A stretch of 64,000 nucleotides of DNA. Source: Apodemus sylvaticus (taxonomy: Eukaryota; Chordata; Mammalia; Rodentia; Muridae). The position numbers and the translations under genes are program-made. Position 1 is the first letter of the stretch; each line of letters begins with the position of its first letter. The stretch spans positions 26,303,039 through 26,367,038 of the forward strand of contig NC_067488.1 in NCBI RefSeq assembly GCF_947179515.1, written 5' to 3'. The notes below the pieces were generated by a model, which was not told the DNA's origin, searched no databases, and saw nothing but the letters and a program-made list of their open reading frames with translations. Positions 61,190 to 64,000 of this stretch are shown here, one piece after another.

Positions 61190-61550
61190 TCTCCATTGTC
61201 AACTTGTAAAATCACCTAAGAGACGTAACACGGGGCGTGTCTGCAGAGACCCGCCCTGGGTGTGGACAGCGCCATGCTCCCGTGGGCTAGAGTCCCAGAC
61301 TGAAGAAATGGGAGAAAGCAATCGGTGCACTGATGTTCCTGCCCCTCTATGTGTAGTTGGAAAGCAGACCCAACCAATGCAATCACATTCTTGCTGCATG
61401 CCTCTCCACCGTGATGGACACTATGCCCTTGAACAACCACTCAAACTCTGAGCAAAACTCAACCCTTCCTTCCTTAGGTTGCTTCTTGCCAAGAATTGGG
61501 TCACCGCAAGTTAAGTCACTAATATGCTCAGAGAGCTGCGGCATCCCCTA
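61190..61550 (+). mobile_element. Rodent MaLR-type LTR, sense orientation
   Basis: Contains attgtcaacttgtaaaatc, gcgtgtctgcagagaccc, gggctagagtcccagactg and gtgatggacactatgccc, followed by the aaactctgagcaaaactcaac poly(A)-signal region in decayed form. This is the forward orientation of the family seen antisense at 9072. Confidence 0.7.
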
Positions 61551-61721
61551 AGTCACAACACTTGATATTGACACCCACTGGCCAACTTGACCTAGGTCTT
61601 CTGATACAGGTGTGACATTGCTGCTGGCAGGACATTTCTGTCATGTGAGCCTAGGGAAGAAGATTAAAAGGAGCCAGGCTGGAGTGACCAGCCTCCAGTG
61701 TTAGCATCTTCATAACACTCT

Positions 61722-62072
61722 TACATCTAAGAGCGCTCAGTGACTCAATGTCCACGAAGCCCTCTAAGCACCTTGATATTGTAGCCTTTTCTCTTGAAAA
61801 GGAAGAGCATGGTAAAGATGAGTTTCTGAATTGTATAGAGAGGAAAACCAGGACGGCATAAGTTAGGTTCTGGTAACCCATGCCTAGAGGAAGCAAAAGT
61901 GATAGACAGGTTACACTAACTAATCAGAATCAGGCATCCTTCTGCACCCCAACAGTAACTGTGCCTCCTAAGCCACTCAATCACTTCTCTATGCCCGTTT
62001 GCTCCTCAGGAGAGCAGGCTAGCCGTGCTTCCATCTAAGAGCGAGCGCTCAGTGAGTCAATGCACATCAAGC
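61722..62072. repeat. Dispersed direct repeat, about 40 bp
   Basis: acatctaagagcgctcagtg at 61722 continues through actcaatgtccacgaagc. At 62031 a similar block reads ccatctaagagcgagcgctc, then agtgagtcaatgcacatcaa. The second has an extra agcg. The copies lie about 310 bp apart in otherwise unrelated sequence. Confidence 0.75.
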
Positions 62073-62459
62073 GCTCACAGCAGCCCCTGGGTAGACCCAG
62101 GAAACGGCACCAGCCTGGCATCGCTGCTGAATGTTGGAGCACAAATGGAAACGAAACGCTTTGACAACTGGCATCTGTGGTGTGGGGTAGAGCCATCCAA
62201 GGTGTATCATGTGACAAGAAGATGAGGAGTCCTTTGGGGTGGGTCACTTGCCCAGGATCAAATGAGAGGCAGTGTGGACACTAGAAACCAGCTCTCTCCT
62301 GAGAAGGGGCTCTGTCCCCACAGAAGTCACTCATGTCTCACTCCATGATCCCCCCTGTTCAAAACGTCTGTATTCATAGATCCAATGGACACCCACACAT
62401 CCTTCCCCCTAAATGCAATCATGCTACGTACTCAGACCTATATTAGCCATGTAAGAAGG

Positions 62460-62715
62460 ATGCAGTGCGTATCCAAGAACAAACACTTCATTAAGCGCTA
62501 GATTTAATTAACTTAAATCAATCTCCATCCCAGCTCCCATGTCCCACTTGAAATAGAGAGCTGTTTTAAGTATAGTTCCTAATTCTTAACTGGAAGTTCT
62601 GATTTTAGCGGTTTTGAATCAGACTCGGCATTAATAGCTCACTGTCTTCATCTGCCCCCGGGGTTGCTTCCTCCCCCATGTGATTAATTTCATTTTTCTA
62701 CGGCCTTGTTTCAGA
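62460..62715. promoter_or_regulatory. Candidate conserved noncoding block
   Basis: Repeat-free with ttcattaagcgctagattta, attaacttaaatcaatc, ccacttgaaat, ggcattaatagctcac and gtgattaatttcattt. Homeodomain-like ATTA cores are dense, and scattered CpGs survive. Confidence 0.3.
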
Positions 62716-63109
62716 CACAAGCTTCGCACGCACTGTGTTCTTTTATGTTGTGGCTATTGTTCCCTTCAAGGGAGAGTTGGAACCAAGAGCCTCTCCTCAC
62801 ATCATTCGTGTGGGCACACATGCGCACACATGGCGACACAGAGAAAAAAGCTGTATGCTTTTGAAAACATTTTGACCGTGATGACCATGGTCCTTTGCCT
62901 CCTAAGAATCGTCAGTTTTCTTTGTTTCTATAATAACCTGCACAGAAACTGACATTAATGAAACACCCAAAATTCATCTGTAGGTCCCTGGAATGTTCTT
63001 TCCTTCCCCAGATACAGGGACAACAGTGACGCCATCATTTTCTGGTCACTATTTCGGCCTGAGATACAGACCCTTCCATCTCCCATCTGGACAGAGGGAC
63101 ACGTTAGCT

Positions 63110-63428
63110 GCTTCTGTGCTGCTGTAATTAACCACTATTGCTAAGGCAATTTATAGAGGAAATAGTCTATTGGGATTGACAGTTGCAGAGGGTCAGAACC
63201 CACGGTGGCAGGAGAGCTTGGCAACCAACTCTAAGCTTGTCAGATGACGCATAGAGTTTAGCGCTCACACCCTTCCGTGAACCAGAAGAGGCAAGGAATC
63301 TTCAGCTCCCAGAGCCCACCTCCAGTCCCACACTCCCCACAGCAAAACCACGCCTTCCGAACCTTCCTAAAAAACAGCACCGCTAACTGGAGATCAAATT
63401 TTCAAACATCTGAGCATAGGGGAGGGTC
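63110..63428 (-). mobile_element. Rodent MaLR-type LTR, diverged subfamily
   Basis: Contains gctgctgtaattaaccac, ggcaatttatagaggaaat, cagttgcagagggtcagaa and gctaactggagatcaaattt, in the order of a related LTR subfamily. It abuts the next LTR at 63433 with only a few bases between them. Confidence 0.65.
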
Positions 63429-63432
63429 TTTG

Positions 63433-63789
63433 TCAGGGTTCATATTCCTGCACAAAACATCATGACCAAGAAGCCAGTTGGGGAGGAAAGGCTTGATTTA
63501 GCTTACACTTCCACATTGCTGTTCATCACCAAAGGGAGTCACAAGGCAGGAACCGATGCAGAGGCCTTGGAAGGGCGCTGCTTACTGGATTGCTTTCCCT
63601 GGCTTGCTCAGCTTGCTTTCTTAGAGAACCCAGGGCTACCAGCCCAGGGATGGCACCACCCACAATGGGCTGCCCCCACCCCCCTTGATCACTAATTGAG
63701 AAAATGCCTTACAGCTGGATCTCCTGGAGGCTTTTCCTCGATGATAAGTCCAGCTTGTCTCAAGTTGACACACAAAACCAGTCAGAACA
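63433..63789 (-). mobile_element. Rodent MaLR-type solo LTR
   Basis: Close to consensus: gtcagggttcatattcctg, caaaacatcatgaccaag, gttggggaggaaaggcttga, gatcactaattgagaaaatg, and gtctcaagttgacacacaa at the end. Antisense. It appears to be younger than the LTR it abuts. Confidence 0.85.
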
Positions 63790-63872
63790 GGGAGACAGTC
63801 TTATTCAGACCACTAGAAAGTATCTCCCCACTTAAGGCCCAACCAAACTGATAATTCTTAAATTATGAACCA

Positions 63873-63965
63873 AAGCCAGGTATGGTAGCTGGTACATGAC
63901 ATCCCAGCATTCAAGAGAGTGCAGTAGGAAGACTTGAGGCAGCATATCCTGTCTCAAAACTCCAA
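63873..63965 (+). mobile_element. Degenerate B1-related SINE
   Basis: Shows gccaggtatggtagctggt, acatcccagcattcaagag and cctgtctcaaaactcc with internal loss. Old B1 or B1-like. Confidence 0.5.
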
Positions 63966-64000
63966 TAAACAAAGTCAAACAACATACTTCCCAGAACCTG

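Overview
The window looks like mouse (genus Mus) nuclear DNA. The evidence is the repeat content: tRNA-derived B2/B3 and 7SL-derived B1 SINEs (the copy at 26.1 kb is close to the Mus B1 consensus), B4 composites of ID and B1, 5'-truncated rodent L1 pieces with target-site duplications, several rodent MaLR-type solo LTRs, a URR1-like hAT relic, old mammalian MIR and MER5-like relics, and many long, pure dinucleotide and tetranucleotide arrays. There is no CpG island, no tRNA or rRNA gene, no CRISPR array, and no long ORF with a recognisable protein. This is intronic or intergenic mammalian sequence, not prokaryotic or viral.

Layout. 0-5 kb: single-copy DNA with MIR/MER5-like relics, ending in a CpG-retaining block (4.69-5.13 kb) behind a strong splice-acceptor sequence. 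5-12 kb: an antisense L1 end (6.6-7.2 kb), a 62-bp tandem duplication (8.5 kb), and two antisense LTRs, the second interrupted by a B1. 12-27 kb: mostly single-copy DNA with a B4 at each of 16.6 and 21.2 kb, an L1 end at 18.4 kb, long CT, TG and GA/GAAA arrays, and candidate regulatory blocks at 12.5, 17.6, 23.7 and 24.2 kb. 27-43 kb: sparse SINEs and repeat-poor DNA, especially 35.0-39.8 kb. 43-45 kb: a CTTT array against a B1, then an old antisense L1. 46.4 kb: an exact three-unit 43-bp minisatellite carrying CCAAT boxes. 49-54 kb: a dense transposon cluster (B3, URR1, LTR, B2, L1). 54-64 kb: mixed single-copy DNA with MIR and LTR relics and candidate regulatory blocks at 58.5 and 62.5 kb.

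Gene content. The best protein-coding evidence is one 139-bp exon on the minus strand (51357-51495). It is open in only one frame and has good splice sites at both ends. I do not recognise the protein, and I found no second convincing exon of the same gene. If the exon is real, much of the window to its left is probably intron of that gene. Two further exon candidates lie on the plus strand: 54950-55023, and a possible terminal exon at 4688-4990. All other ORFs of 60-205 codons look like chance or repeat-derived frames.

I see no sign of a new biological system. The items most worth checking are the orphan exon, the 4.7-5.1 kb block, and several small duplications that carry transcription-factor-like motifs. 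Repeat family names come from memory of consensus sequences; a RepeatMasker run would settle them.
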